The notes under the pieces: generated by a model
The model's database searches: none
The model's input: the letters and a program-made list of their open reading frames with translations, nothing else
Told to the model about the DNA's origin: nothing
Source: Atrichornis clamosus
Taxonomy: Eukaryota; Chordata; Aves; Passeriformes; Menuridae
Direction: 5' to 3'
NCBI GenBank assembly: GCA_013400975.1
Contig: WBMZ01014178.1
Location: forward strand, 998-64,997
DNA: 64,000 bases
Position numbers and translations under genes: made by a program
Shown here: positions 22,093 to 33,000 of the stretch, in pieces
Layout: each line of letters opens with the position of its first letter
Numbering within the stretch: the first letter of the stretch is position 1

Positions 22093-25000
22093 GTGAGGTG
22101 AAGATCAGTTGAAGATTCCTGCTGAGTGAGGAGCCCTTTCCAGGGTCAAATGTGACCATTTCCAATGACTTCACTTAATCCGTGTGGCTGTGACAAAGTG
22201 AATTTGTGATTTGCCCCTGCCCTACACATCTGGCAAAGTCGCTTTAAATTATTTCCAGCCAAGATTGCAAGGCTCATCTGTTGAGGCCTCAGCATTTGTT
22301 ATTAAGTAGCATCACCATTTTTAAACAAAAGATGTATATTCCAAGCAATGTTTATCAAAAAAAGACTTTCACTAACAAGAAAGGAATTTTGTTGATGGCC
22401 TTCCCTGAACAAAGAAAATGGGGGCAGGGAGGTGAAGAACCATGAAGGCCAGGAACATTAATCCTGTGAAATGAAGTTTTAAGTGGAGAAATTAGGCTTA
22501 GGTAAAGGTGATCCAGAAAGAAGGAGGATGATGATAATTTCCCAGAGGTTTCTGAAATGAAAAAAAAAAAAAATTATATAGACTGTATTTGAAAATAGCA
22601 ACTCTCAGGTGTGTTTGCTTCCTTCTGATCACTGTTTTTCCTGACTGCACAAAAGTTCAAAGCAACTTTTTTTTTTTTTTTTAATTTCATGGGAAGAGTT
22701 CTTCCCATCAGCATCTTGAACGAGCAAGAGGCTAAGACAGATTTCAGGACAGGAATACATTTTTCCATCTTGGAGGCTGTTACAGCCAAAATGCAGCTCG
22801 GCAAATTCTGAAGCCAGCTGATAGAATGAAACCCTAGGACGTGGTGCACAACTGGTTTTTTTCAGACTGATTCCAAACCCAAATAACTCAGAGGAAATTC
22901 AGTTTGGAAATAATTCAGGTGAGATCAGCCACAAATGATATTTTGCTTTTGCACGGATAAGCAAAGCCAAAAATCAGAGTTGCAGTGAATGAACCCATTC
23001 ATGGTGAACCTGCTCATGGTGAAACCTGCCTTTCCAACCCAGTCCTGCTGACCCTTCACACCTCGTGCTGTGCCTGGCTTGGCTTTCCCAAAAATCTCTG
23101 AGGGTGATGTCCAGAGTGAGGTCATGAACAGCTCAGCTCGCAGAGGAGTGACACTCCCAGATTGTCCCTCAACTCTTTTCCAGCCCAGCCTTGCCCTGTT
23201 ACTGTGGGTCTTCCAAGCTCTCTGCACTTCTGGATCTCAAAGGAGGAGAAGCTGGAGCAGAGAAGATGGAGAGGGGTCTGGAGAGGGCTGAGAACTTCCC
23301 AACTGGAAGCTGCTGGTCTGAAGTTTGTTGGTATTTAAAAGGATCCAATATTTGTGCCCTCGTTCCCCTTTTAACAGAACCAAGGCATCCTCCTTGCTTG
23401 AAGATTGCCATGGGATGCTCCACGAGGTCTCCAAAATTCTGGAGAACTAAGAGAGCCCCCAGCTTGACGACATCTCCCTTGGTTTATTTGTATCTATTGG
23501 AGATGCTCAAACATCTGGATGTCCTACTAGGCTGATCCCTCTGGAATGGCTGAGATCCTGCTAGATCTGGAATGTGGAGTGAGCCATGGACTCCGTGTTC
23601 CGCGGCACATCCTCACTGCTGGTGCCTTGCACAGCTCGGGGACCACCCCTTCACGTGCATCCCTTGTCCCTCTGCCAGGGACAGCAAGTTTGCTTTTCCT
23701 TGGAGCCCCTTCAGCCGTGGGATGCCAGAGAACATGCCAGGAGGAGAAAATTCCTCACTGAGGAATGCGGTGATAGCACTTGTTAGTGGTGTGTGTGCTC
23801 CCTGCCAGGATGAGAGAGGGTTTGGGGGTTATTCAAAAATGTCTCTGTGTCCCTTTCACACAAAAAAACCCCCCTGAACCCTTTCCACCAAATCCACAAA
23901 TTTATTTTAGGAGAGTTGCACACTCTCAGATAAGGGTTTGGTTCACTCAGGTTTCCAGAGTTACATTTAATTGGAGAGCTCTGAGTAGCAAAAATTGAGA
24001 GGTCTCCGTAAAGACTTGGGCAGCCGGGACATTAATTGCATTATTTTCTTTATAGATAAATCGTATTTGGTGGAGCCACCACAATCAGATAAAAAGTAGA
24101 TAAGATCAAACCTTGCCTTTAAATTCCAGATCTCCTGTCTTGAGAAAATATGGAGATCAGATTACGGTGAAACTTTTAATGGGCTTCAGAGATTTCTGCC
24201 CAAGCGGGATGGTAAAAAATGTAGATCCTTCAAGATCCTGGAAGGAGCAGATATGCCATATTTGTGCAGTGGTCAGCAGTTTCAGATAAGGAACAGAGGA
24301 TATTCAGGTCTGATTGCTGATGTTTTCCACATAAAAGCTGTGCTCTCCTTCAGGAAAAGGGCTCGAGTCTCTTCAGCAGTCATGAAAGCCAGCCCTTACA
24401 CCCGGCCTAATTCTCCTTGTCGGCTTTGATCCAAAACATTCTTCCGAGCAGGAGAAGCCTGGGGAAGGGAGAGGGGCAGGGACCAGGGGGAAGGCTGAAT
24501 AAGGGAGCCAAGAGGCTGCTCTGGAAAATCACGGCTGAAGTTACAGGAGGGGAATTAATCTCGAGAGGCCGCGTGTAACAGTTCCATCCATCAGCATGAC
24601 ACCGGTACCATTATTAGAGGAGATGGAAAATTAAATTGCAAAATTATCTGTTCTGTTTCATTGACTCTTTTTTTTTTTTTTTCCCTTTCTTTCTTTCTCT
24701 CCTCTTTTCATTCCAGGCATCACTTGCAGCATCACCACTCGCCGTTGGCAGTGGGTTATTAAAAGCACCTGGCCATGAAAGGAAATCAGATCCCAGGGCA
24801 CGTTTGGTAGCGCAGAGCCCTTGGTCCAAACGTGGCAGGAGAGGGGGACCCAGCTGGGTGGAGCCAGGACGAGGGGCCCTGTGTGGGATGCCCTGGTGTG
24901 CCCAGCTCCTGGGCATCGTTTCCCTCGGGATCGTGGCTGGCTGCCAGCCTCAAAGTCCTGCCCATCCCTGAACATGGGGACACTCAGGGAGAGATGGAGG

Positions 25001-25340
25001 AGATGAGAAACACTGGTGCTGACTAGAGGGCACCCGTGCTGTTATTCTCCTCTTCTTCTCCCTGATGCTCTCCACTTCCATTTCTTGTTTTTTTGGGGTT
25101 TTTCTGTCCCCTCTCCTCACATTTCCACAGGTATTTCACCCTAAATTCCCTGCTGTTTTGTCTTCTACAATCTCTCCTCTGCAGCTTCCAAACCCAATTT
25201 GAGAGCAGTGAGAATATAATAATTTAAACCCAACATCACTGTAAAAATTAATCCCCATGGGAATATGTTTTCAAAGAAGTGACACCCCACCCTTATCCCA
25301 ACAGCATTTTCTTTGCCATTCCAAACACAGGGACACCCCA
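22093..25340. other. Unique non-coding DNA with a GATA-motif cluster
   Basis: No transposon or exon is recognised. An A-run (22560-22573) and a T-run (22667-22682) lie about 95 bp apart. A T-rich, pyrimidine-rich tract at 24668-24718 ends in TTCCAG, resembling a splice acceptor, but no clear donor follows. The GATA cluster is listed separately. Confidence 0.55.
23928..24289 (+). promoter_or_regulatory. Cluster of five AGATAA (GATA-type) motifs
   Basis: AGATAA occurs on the + strand at 23928, 24054, 24087, 24098 and 24284, with one more on the minus strand at 24644. About 0.7 matches to WGATAR would be expected by chance in 360 bp counting both strands. The two central sites are 11 bp apart, about one helical turn. 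GATA zinc-finger factors bind WGATAR. A regulatory role is inferred from clustering and uniform orientation; no conservation data are at hand. Confidence 0.3.
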
Positions 25341-25460
25341 ACAAGTGTCAGGGCCAGGCTGGATGGGGCTTGGAGCAACCTGGGATAGTGGAAGGTGGAA
25401 TGGGATGAAATGAGATGGGCTTTAAGGTCCCTTCCAACCCAAACCATTCCATGATTCTAA
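25341..25460 (+). mobile_element. CR1 LINE 3' end with internal deletion
   Basis: CR1 phrases are present in order: GGGCCAGGCTGGATGGGGCT, TGGAGCAACCTGGGATAGTG, GGCTTTAAGGTCCCTTCCAA and CCAAACCATTCCATGATTCT. The usual segment TGTCCCTGCCCATGGCAGG is missing and replaced by a short GGAATGGGATGAAATGAGAT stretch. The GGGATAGTGG variant groups it with the copies at 16043, 21831 and 55254. Confidence 0.9.
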
Positions 25461-26885
25461 AATCATGGGAAGCCAAGAGAAGAGGGACTAGCAGGGAGCT
25501 ATTGCCCAGAGCTCAACGGCCCAAGCTGTGTCCCTCAGTGGTGTACAGAGGGTAAACATGAAGAGTAAAGCATGAAAAGTGGTTAAAAAGCCTCAAAAAC
25601 TGAGTCTCTTAGTAAACCAGAGGGTGAATTTATCAAGCAATGTCAGGAGTAGATCAAGACCCAATAAGTGGATCAAACCCTAATAAGTGGAAGAGTTCTG
25701 GTTGGTTTTGAGTCCTAATTGACCATTATCTCCTAAGAAAAGGAGGGAAAAAGAAGCAGCAAAGAAATGACCTAAGTCTGCCTGAGTTGTGCTGGTGGAA
25801 AGATCAATTCATAATACTGAGGAGAAATGTAAATAAATTGTCCATCTTGGTAGGAACTGAACTCTGGGCTGCCACGAAAGAGAATTTTTTTTTTTTTCTG
25901 TATGTGTGCAGATAGATCTGTGTGAATTTATATTTATTCATATTTTTAATCACATCATAGAATGTGTGGGTATTTGGAGGGTGATAAGTAAAACAGCATT
26001 ATGTAAAAACTAAATTGTGCACAGCAGTGAGGTTTGTAGTGAACAAACCTTCTCTCCTTTGTTTTTCTCTTCCTGATTCCTGGCTTTTCCTGGCTTTTGC
26101 ATTGATGAGTAATTTGTAGGGGTCAAGGCATACCCTGTAATTCCAGCACTGTATTTTATGTTGCTACTGTTTCACTGACAGTGGAGACTTCTGTAAAATA
26201 ACAACAATAAATAGCAACATCCAGTTCTTGCAAGGCTCTTTAATCACAGATTCTCAAAATATTTTGTAAAGGGAAAAGGCATGAGAGTTGTTACTCAAAT
26301 TGAGAAGAATTTCCAGCAGCTTCAATCGGGGGTTTGTCCCAGTCCTGATGGAAATTGTGTGGCTTCTGCTGGTGTCAAAATCAGCACTGTAATGCTATGG
26401 CCAGAAATCCTCCAGGAATGCTGGTCCAAAGGCTGCTGCTGCTCTGCAAAGAGACAGGGGGTTCCACAAAATTTCCAGCACAGAAACTTCCTGGCCTCAT
26501 AGCCTTGGCTTTGGCATCCAAATATCTCATGGAGGTGGATGCTCAGGTTCCCCCAAAAGCTGCTGTGACCACAAACACCCCTCAAAGGACAAGAGGTGGA
26601 GAGGCCGGACCTGGATTTTTAAATTATTTTTACATTTTTGTGTCCTGTTTTTTCCACCATCAGACGCGGACAACACAGCATTTCCTCTTTGCAAGGATTC
26701 TCTCACAGTGATGGGGAAATTGCTGCATTCAGAAGAATGCAGGGCTCATTCCTCCCTCTCAGGCACTGGGAGAGAGAAGATCCTAGAGGGGTTTGGGTTT
26801 CCTGGCTTGGCTCTGTGTGAGTTTGACACAGCCCTCCCGCTGCGTGTGCTTCTGGCAGAAAATGTTTTGCTGACCAAAAGATGAA
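25461..26885. other. Unique non-coding DNA
   Basis: No gene or transposon is recognised. A T-run lies at 25885-25897, and 26080-26100 contains a short TTCCTGGCTT duplication. The 118-codon + frame at 26355-26711 matches nothing known to me. Confidence 0.5.
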
Positions 26886-27011
26886 AGATGGATGGTTGGA
26901 TGGATGGGTTGCATGGGATGGATGGATGAGATGGCTGGGAGGGATGGATGGGATGGATGGGCTGGATGGATGGAATGGATGGGATGGACGGATGGGTGGA
27001 GGGATGGGTGG
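26886..27011. repeat. GGAT tetranucleotide array, left block, degenerate
   Basis: The block is made of GGAT/GGATGGGAT units with frequent G insertions and A/T changes. It ends where a CR1 3' end begins, and a second GGAT block follows directly after that CR1 piece. Open frames through it (Gly-Trp-Met-Asp on + and Pro-Ser-Ile-His on -) are repeat artefacts. Confidence 0.9.
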
Positions 27012-27141
27012 CCAAGGTCAAGGCCAGGGTGGATTGGGCAACCTGGTCTAGTGGAAAGTGTCTCTACCCCTGGCAGGGTGCTGGAAGTAGAAGCTTTTTA
27101 AGGTCCCTTCGAACTCAAACCATTCCATGATGCTGTGATTC
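27012..27141 (+). mobile_element. CR1 LINE 3' end inside a GGAT array
   Basis: The piece shows GGTCAAGGCCAGGGTGGATT, CAACCTGGTCTAGTGGAAAG, CCCTGGCAGGGTGCTGGAAG, AAGGTCCCTTCGAACTCAAA and a tail of ATTCCATGATGCTGTGATTC. It is a severely 5'-truncated CR1 of the GGTCTAGTGG type. It lies between two GGAT blocks and so either split an existing microsatellite or helped to seed one of them. Confidence 0.9.
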
Positions 27142-27144
27142 AGT

Positions 27145-27215
27145 GGATGGAAGGAGGGCTGGATGGATGGATGGATGGATGGATGGATGGATGGATGGAT
27201 GGATGGGTGGGTGGG
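27145..27215. repeat. GGAT tetranucleotide array, right block
   Basis: About eleven perfect GGAT units at 27161-27204 are followed by GGGT variants up to 27215. It starts right after the CR1 tail. The purity suggests recent expansion and likely length polymorphism between individuals. Confidence 0.95.
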
Positions 27216-29658
27216 ACTCACTCACACAGCTCTGCTTGCTAAGCTGGAAGGAGAGACTAAAATCTAAGCAACACAAACACTACCAAAAGAAAGTAATTCT
27301 CATTTTCCCATTTTCCCCCAAACCTGCACATAACCCAGACTGGTTACCAGCACATACCAAGCTGGCCCAGCACAGAAGAAGACACAATGAGAGGTTGGTG
27401 GTCAGTAGCTGGCCCTGGGGCTACTTATCTGTGTCTGTCCTGGCCCCTTCAAGTGCCTCCATCACCATAAAGAAGTCAGGAATGCCCCTCTGCCCTCACC
27501 CCAACCTCTGGCAATAAATCCAGGGAGATGCAACGTAGAGCACAGCGAGGGCCTGTGCCAGAAGTGTCTCTGGAGCAGCACAGCCAGGACAGCAGTACCA
27601 GGAGAACATAAATTTCAGCCTGCTCTGCCTTATACCATCAACGCTGAGAGAAAGAAATGTAATACAAGCCTCTCCCAGGCCATTCCTGTGCCAAACAGCA
27701 GCCTCTATATCATTTGTTGGTTTATTATAAACAGGCTTCCTCTGCAGTTTTGAAGCAGATATTTTTTATGAATAAACGTGGGGCTGGGTTGGTTTTTTTT
27801 TTTTTTCCCTTCCCCCTGCAAAGCCATTGCTTGCAAACCTTCACGTGTCACTGCCTAAAATCCAAGCGCCCCTGTGAACCGTGGATGTTTGACTTCTGGA
27901 GGGTTATTTTGGGGTTACTCCTGGAAATCCCGCTCCAAGGCTTGTCATCATTTGCCTTTCCCAGGCCTGCCTGCGCTGGGAGGCTCCACAATGTTCCCTT
28001 CAGGAATGATTAGCAGCAGTTTTGATGTTCAGGCCCAGATTCCCTGTTTACTACTTATGCAAAGGAGTTGTTTTTGGGTTTTTTTGCCATCAGTGTAAAC
28101 ACAGTTGATCGCTTTATATCCTCTGTATATTGTTTCTTAATGTGAATGAAGTGAGGCAGCCTCGCAGCCGTCGTTCAGATTAGGGCCTAAAATAAACTTA
28201 CAGCAACTTGGGGAGTGTTTGGCTTTGCAAAACTGTGAAAATGGCTTAAACTCTGTAATAAGAACATGGTCATATTTTTAGTACTTAGCATTTGATATTT
28301 TATAAAAAATTAAGGCAAGGGTATCTTTTACTGCCTACAAATTTGATCTGTTTACCTTGCTTTTGTTATTTTTTCAGTTCTTTTTAAACAACTTTCACTG
28401 GACAAATGTTATATCTGCTACTGCATAATCCAAGACAAACAAACCTGCTGTGAGTGCATTAAAAGAAGCAGCTTCTTGCATTCAAACGAGGTAAAGAGAA
28501 AGAAATATTTGACTTTTTTGCCAAAAATATTATGGCTTGCATTTGTTTTATATTTTCCTTTTATTAAATCACTTTCATAAACCACTCCGAAGTTTCAGTT
28601 TATTCGGTGACAATTAGTTTATGGTGTTTCTGAAGTGGATTTAGATTTGAGTGATAAAATTACAGGCCAAAATTACAACCATAATGGAAAATACTGGTTC
28701 ATGTTTGGCTTTGCATACCACAACTGAAAGATTACCAGCCCTTGCCAATAAGCAGGAGGAAGTCAAGATAATAATAAATGCATTTATAGACATGAGCTGG
28801 ATTCCAGGACATGCCACAATAGATTTGTAGAAGGTGAACTGGAATATTTAACTCTGCTTCATTAATGGAGAGAAATCTGGCAGGTTGTAAAGAGGTAACT
28901 ACAGTTCAGACACTTGATTTGTAGGAACTTTCCAGGGAAAATGCACATCTTGTAAACCCTCAAATTAAGCAGCTTTCTGAAGCACAGTTCAGCTGATGAC
29001 ATCACAGCATAATTCCCTCTTTCCTTTGTGTTTTCACAAAAAAACCCCTGAGGGGGTCAGGGTGTTTTCTTGGGACAGATCTTGTTTTTCAGGGGAATGC
29101 TTAAAAAACTGGGATGTTCTTCTAGGGCTGGGAAATATCACCAAAACAGAGGGTTTGCCACTCCTCTGGATGGTCCTGGGTGATCCCAGCTGGGGCAGAG
29201 CTTCGTGGCAGCCCTGGCTCAGGCATCAGTCCCTGCCTCTTCCAGGAGGCTCCTTGCTCACCGATCCCATGGGATGTGTGAGTGCCAGTTAATGCTGATT
29301 GGACATGAAATGCCCTGGTGGCTCCTCCTGCAGGTTGGGGTCTTCTTTCCTGTTGCAGTTGCATCCCATCTTCTTTCCAGGTCCCAATCCCACCTAACAG
29401 CCGAGTGTGTCAGGAGCACTGCAGGATTTACTGCTCCTCCTTTTCCTTCTCTCTCTCTCTTCATTTTTCCTCCCTTTCTCCCTCTTTCCCCTACCAAGGG
29501 CCATGTTTTTTTCCCTTCTCTGTTGATCTGCCTTTGTTTTGCTTTACCTGATCACATGGAAGTGCAGAGCCAAAAAAAGAAGGAAAAATCCCAAACTAAA
29601 ATATTATTGCTCCGCAGGTGCCCGTGAGAAAACATCCTTAAAACCCTGAGCTTTCCAG
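27216..29658. other. Unique non-coding DNA with an AT-rich block
   Basis: No transposon is recognised. A T-run lies at 27793-27806. From about 28090 to 28790 the DNA is AT-rich, CpG-poor and free of repeats, the usual look of a vertebrate conserved non-coding block, though conservation cannot be tested here. A candidate splice-bounded segment in it is listed separately. 29441-29500 is pyrimidine-rich with a short CT repeat. Confidence 0.5.
28378..28490 (+). other. Candidate small exon, unproven
   Basis: A 113-bp segment is preceded by a good acceptor (CTTTTGTTATTTTTTCAG ending at 28377) and followed by a good donor (GAG/GTAAAG at 28491). The frame starting at 28380 stays open for all 37 codons, and the segment would end on a codon boundary. 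The peptide has six Cys at positions 10, 13, 15, 23, 24 and 26, in the pattern CxxCxC then CCxC. I do not recognise the peptide. A 37-codon open frame has a fair chance of arising randomly, no partner exon is identified and the other two frames contain stops. It may equally be a non-coding RNA exon or nothing. Confidence 0.15.
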
Positions 29659-29820
29659 TATCACAGAATTATTTAGGCTGGAAAAGACTTCCAAGATCAT
29701 CAACCTTTGACCAGTCACCACCCTGACAACCAGCCCAGAGCACTGAGTGCCACATCCAGTTGTTTCCTGAACATCTCCAGGGATGGTGATTCCACCAGCC
29801 CCCTGTTCCAATGCTTAAAA
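29659..29820 (-). mobile_element. Older CR1 LINE 3' end, reverse orientation
   Basis: On the + strand it reads TCACAGAATTATTTAGGCTG, GAAAAGACTTCCAAGATCAT, GAGTGCCACATCCAGTTG, CATCTCCAGGGATGGTGATT and CCTGTTCCAATGCTT. This is the layout of an older avian CR1 subfamily with the ATTTAGGYTGGAAAAGAC type of end, distinct from the passerine-type copies. It is truncated and non-coding. Confidence 0.85.
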
Positions 29821-29984
29821 ATTTAATCTTGAATATTTTGGATGCTCGTGGGTCGTATTGTCTGGGTCTGAAACTTCTGGAATTTTGTTTACCCAAAATA
29901 CATCCACGATGAAAATGAGCCCAGCTGAGCTCTTCAGTTTTCCAAGAGTTTCCAAATTTGTTGTGACACTGGAATTATTACACA

Positions 29985-30036
29985 GAACTCAATGGTCTTA
30001 TGGGTCTTTTCCAACCTAAATGATTGTATGATTTCT
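29985..30036 (+). mobile_element. Short older CR1 3' end
   Basis: CTCAATGGTCTTATGGGTCT followed by TTTCCAACCTAAATGATTGT and ATGATTTCT is the last 50 bp or so of an older CR1 in sense orientation. It lies 165 bp from the reverse-oriented CR1 at 29659 and has the opposite orientation, so the two are separate insertions or an inverted remnant. Confidence 0.75.
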
Positions 30037-33000
30037 AGGAATTAACACAACCCTTGAAGGAAAGGCAAACAGATTACTCAGGTTACTCAGGCCATGAGAA
30101 AGTGCTGTGGAAGAAATTCACATTTAATGGTCCCAGGTAAGTGTTCTTGGATGGATGCAGATGGCTCAGAGTCCATGCAGCATCCAATTAGCTCTGGGAA
30201 GGGGGTTTTATTCTGATTGTTCTGTGTGAAATCATTGCTGCTGAAGAGCTGTGATCAGCACTGGCTAAAACCCGTTCTTGGAGAACTTCGAGGAGGTTTT
30301 TCTTTAAAAAAAAAAAGAGTCCATGCTGTTGAGAAACTGAAAACATTAGTGGTCTGAAAGAGTGTCATTATTTCTGCTGTAAAAATGTACGGGGTAGTTT
30401 GGCATCTCTGTCTGACATCTGCTCCTCATTGTCTTGTGCCAATGCAAACTCATCAAGTCAGAAAAGATGAAATATTCCCCTGTGCTCCCAAACCCACCTC
30501 TCCTCTGGCTTGCTCTGCAGCTGTCAGCAGCTCGGCCACCTTGGTTTCATTACTGAGCCATTCCCCCCGGGCAGCCACTTCTGCTGCTGACAGTTCTGCT
30601 CACAGTCCTGCTGAGCCTCTTTAAGATGCAGTTTCCCCACGGTTCTCCACATCTCCTTCCCTTCCAGCAGAGCTGTGTGGGACAAACCTCCTGAGAAAAC
30701 CTCCTGTCTTTATGTAAACCCATGGCAGGGAAGGTTTTAACTCAAGAGTTTGGACTCCCCTTTGCTCAGGAAAACCAAGAAATGTCAGACATAAAATATG
30801 CCCAGAAAGATGGACAGAGTAGAAGTGTAACCATTAAGGAAGGTCAGAGAGTCCAAAGTCTAAATGAGACGAAAAAAAGGCAAACATTGTGAATTAAAAT
30901 TCATTAAAGCCTTTGAGATTTGACACAGCTCATTCTCTTAGTTTTTCTTGGGATAGTGCTTTGTTGCCAACTGAATCAACAACCTTGCAGTGATCAAAGG
31001 GGAAAAGGTTGGAAGGGGGTGGTAAGTCCTCAGGAGATGCTAGATGTAGAAATCCTACAGCAACTGGAGTTGCCAGGAGAAGAGTTTGGAGGAAGCAGGC
31101 AGGCTCAGGAAGTCAATTTGTGCTGAAGAGCAGGGCTGTGTTTTTAAATCCAAAATAAACGAGCTTTAAAACAAACCAAAGACCCAGTGGATCCAGGCTT
31201 CTGGATACAGCATTTGAAAATGTTGGCCTCGAGCGACGCCTCAATGTATTGTAAATCCCTGGGATTGCACACGCACACATCCATGCTCACACACACAGGG
31301 AGGCCCATAAAAACCCAGCTTTATGGGAGCTGAGGCTGGGCTCGGGAGCTGAAGGAAGCAGGGAGTCTCTCCGGGCCCATCCGCACAGCGCGGCCGCCGC
31401 TGCCGCCGCACGAGCGAAATGCAGCTGCAGAGCAGCTGTGCCGAGCCCCAGCCTGGCGTGGCCCCACAGATACCCCAGCTCTGGGGTGTCTGTGGGGAAT
31501 TCAGGATACCTGCTGGGCTGGGAGCTGCGTCAGCTGTGCTGAAACCCCATTAATGCAGGAGCTCTTCACCCCCGGAGCCCTGCAGAGGCACCCAAGGTTC
31601 TTGCCCAGCACCCGAGCCCAGCCGTTCTCCTGAGGAGCACAGGGCTCTCAGTAGCTGGTGACTCCTTTACCTGTCAGAGAGGTGACCCAAACTCATCACC
31701 GCTGCATTCCTGGGGTCTGTTTTAATTAACTCAGCCCTCAGTGCCCTTATTCCCCTTGCTCTGGCCACAGTCAGTTCCTCTGGGAATGGACACTGGGATG
31801 GTGTTCAGCTGCACAGGCACTGCTGCTTCCTCATCTTCGTAGGGCTCCTGGCTCTGCTCCCAGTCCAAGCCATGGATGAGTAACACCTTTGATTTCTTCA
31901 GTTCTTCACTTTTGTTATCTCTGCATTGGCACCTGGATTTAAACATGGCTCCATCTGCTGAGCTTGGCTCTTCTTGTCTTGGTCGAGGTCCTCCCATGGG
32001 CTCTGTTCCCAGGGTGCTTTGAAAGCTGTGCCAGGCATGCCCAGGACGTGGAAATCTGTGCCCAAAAGGTGAGCCTGGACTTGAGTGTGGCTTCATGCCA
32101 CAGTTAAGAGCTCAGCATGGCTTGTAGAGCTTCGTTCAGGAGCTCCTTGGGATCTCTGCACCACTGTGTATTTGTTTTGGAAGGAAGAAAGTATTGCCTG
32201 AGGCTCCTCTACCAGGATCAATCCCACTTTTTTTGCATGCCCTGGCCACGTGTGCACACAGCAGCCTGGGGCTAGGAATGTTCAGCTGTGGAGCACTGAG
32301 ATATATTTTAAGACCTGAGCTTTGGGGAGCCAAACTATTGAGCTCCTCTCTTGGCAGAGAGCTCTTTAATTTCAGATTTTTCATGGCTGCTAGCATTTAT
32401 CCTGGTTTGGACTTCTCCGTGTTCTTATTTCCATGTAGTCGGTCCCATTTCTGGATTGCAGCTGAGAAGTGCAGTCTTCCCCCAAGATCTGCAAGCAAAC
32501 CAGCAGAGTGTCTCTTACTCCAAACTGGAATATGTCCCAAACCTTTCACCACTCAGCGCAGGGTATTGACAGCTCCAAGAGTTTTCTCTAAACTGTTGAT
32601 GTTGTTGGTATGGTTGTGATATTTTCTCCTCAGTCTCGAACGGTCGTGCCTCATTTCTTTGTTTATACAAAACCCCACAGCATCCTTTAGGAAAGCGTGG
32701 GCTGGAAAAAATGTCTCGTGCATGGAGCAGTTGGTTAGGGGGAAGGAAAAGCAAAGGGAAGGCTCTGGAGTGGTGGGCCTAGATGGTGTGATTTATCCCA
32801 CACCAGTTTTTTAGGACACTGATGGAAGGGTAGGCTCAGAGTCGGTGGTGGCTCCGGGGGTGCACGGCTCTCCTTCCTCTGCCAGTGCAGCTGGAGAAGA
32901 TCCCCAACAGCTGGAAGGGGGCTGCACTGGTAGGCCTGATGGCTGGGAATCCTGGAAAGCCTTGCCATGGCTCTAAATGTGTCCAGATCCAGGCTTCTGC

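Noticed and set aside
22560..22682. A-run and T-run that could pair as a hairpin
   Set aside because: Homopolymer complementarity is trivial and the sequence between shows no further pairing.
24668..24718. Strong polypyrimidine tract ending in TTCCAG
   Set aside because: No convincing donor downstream and no recognisable coding segment. T-rich simple sequence explains it.
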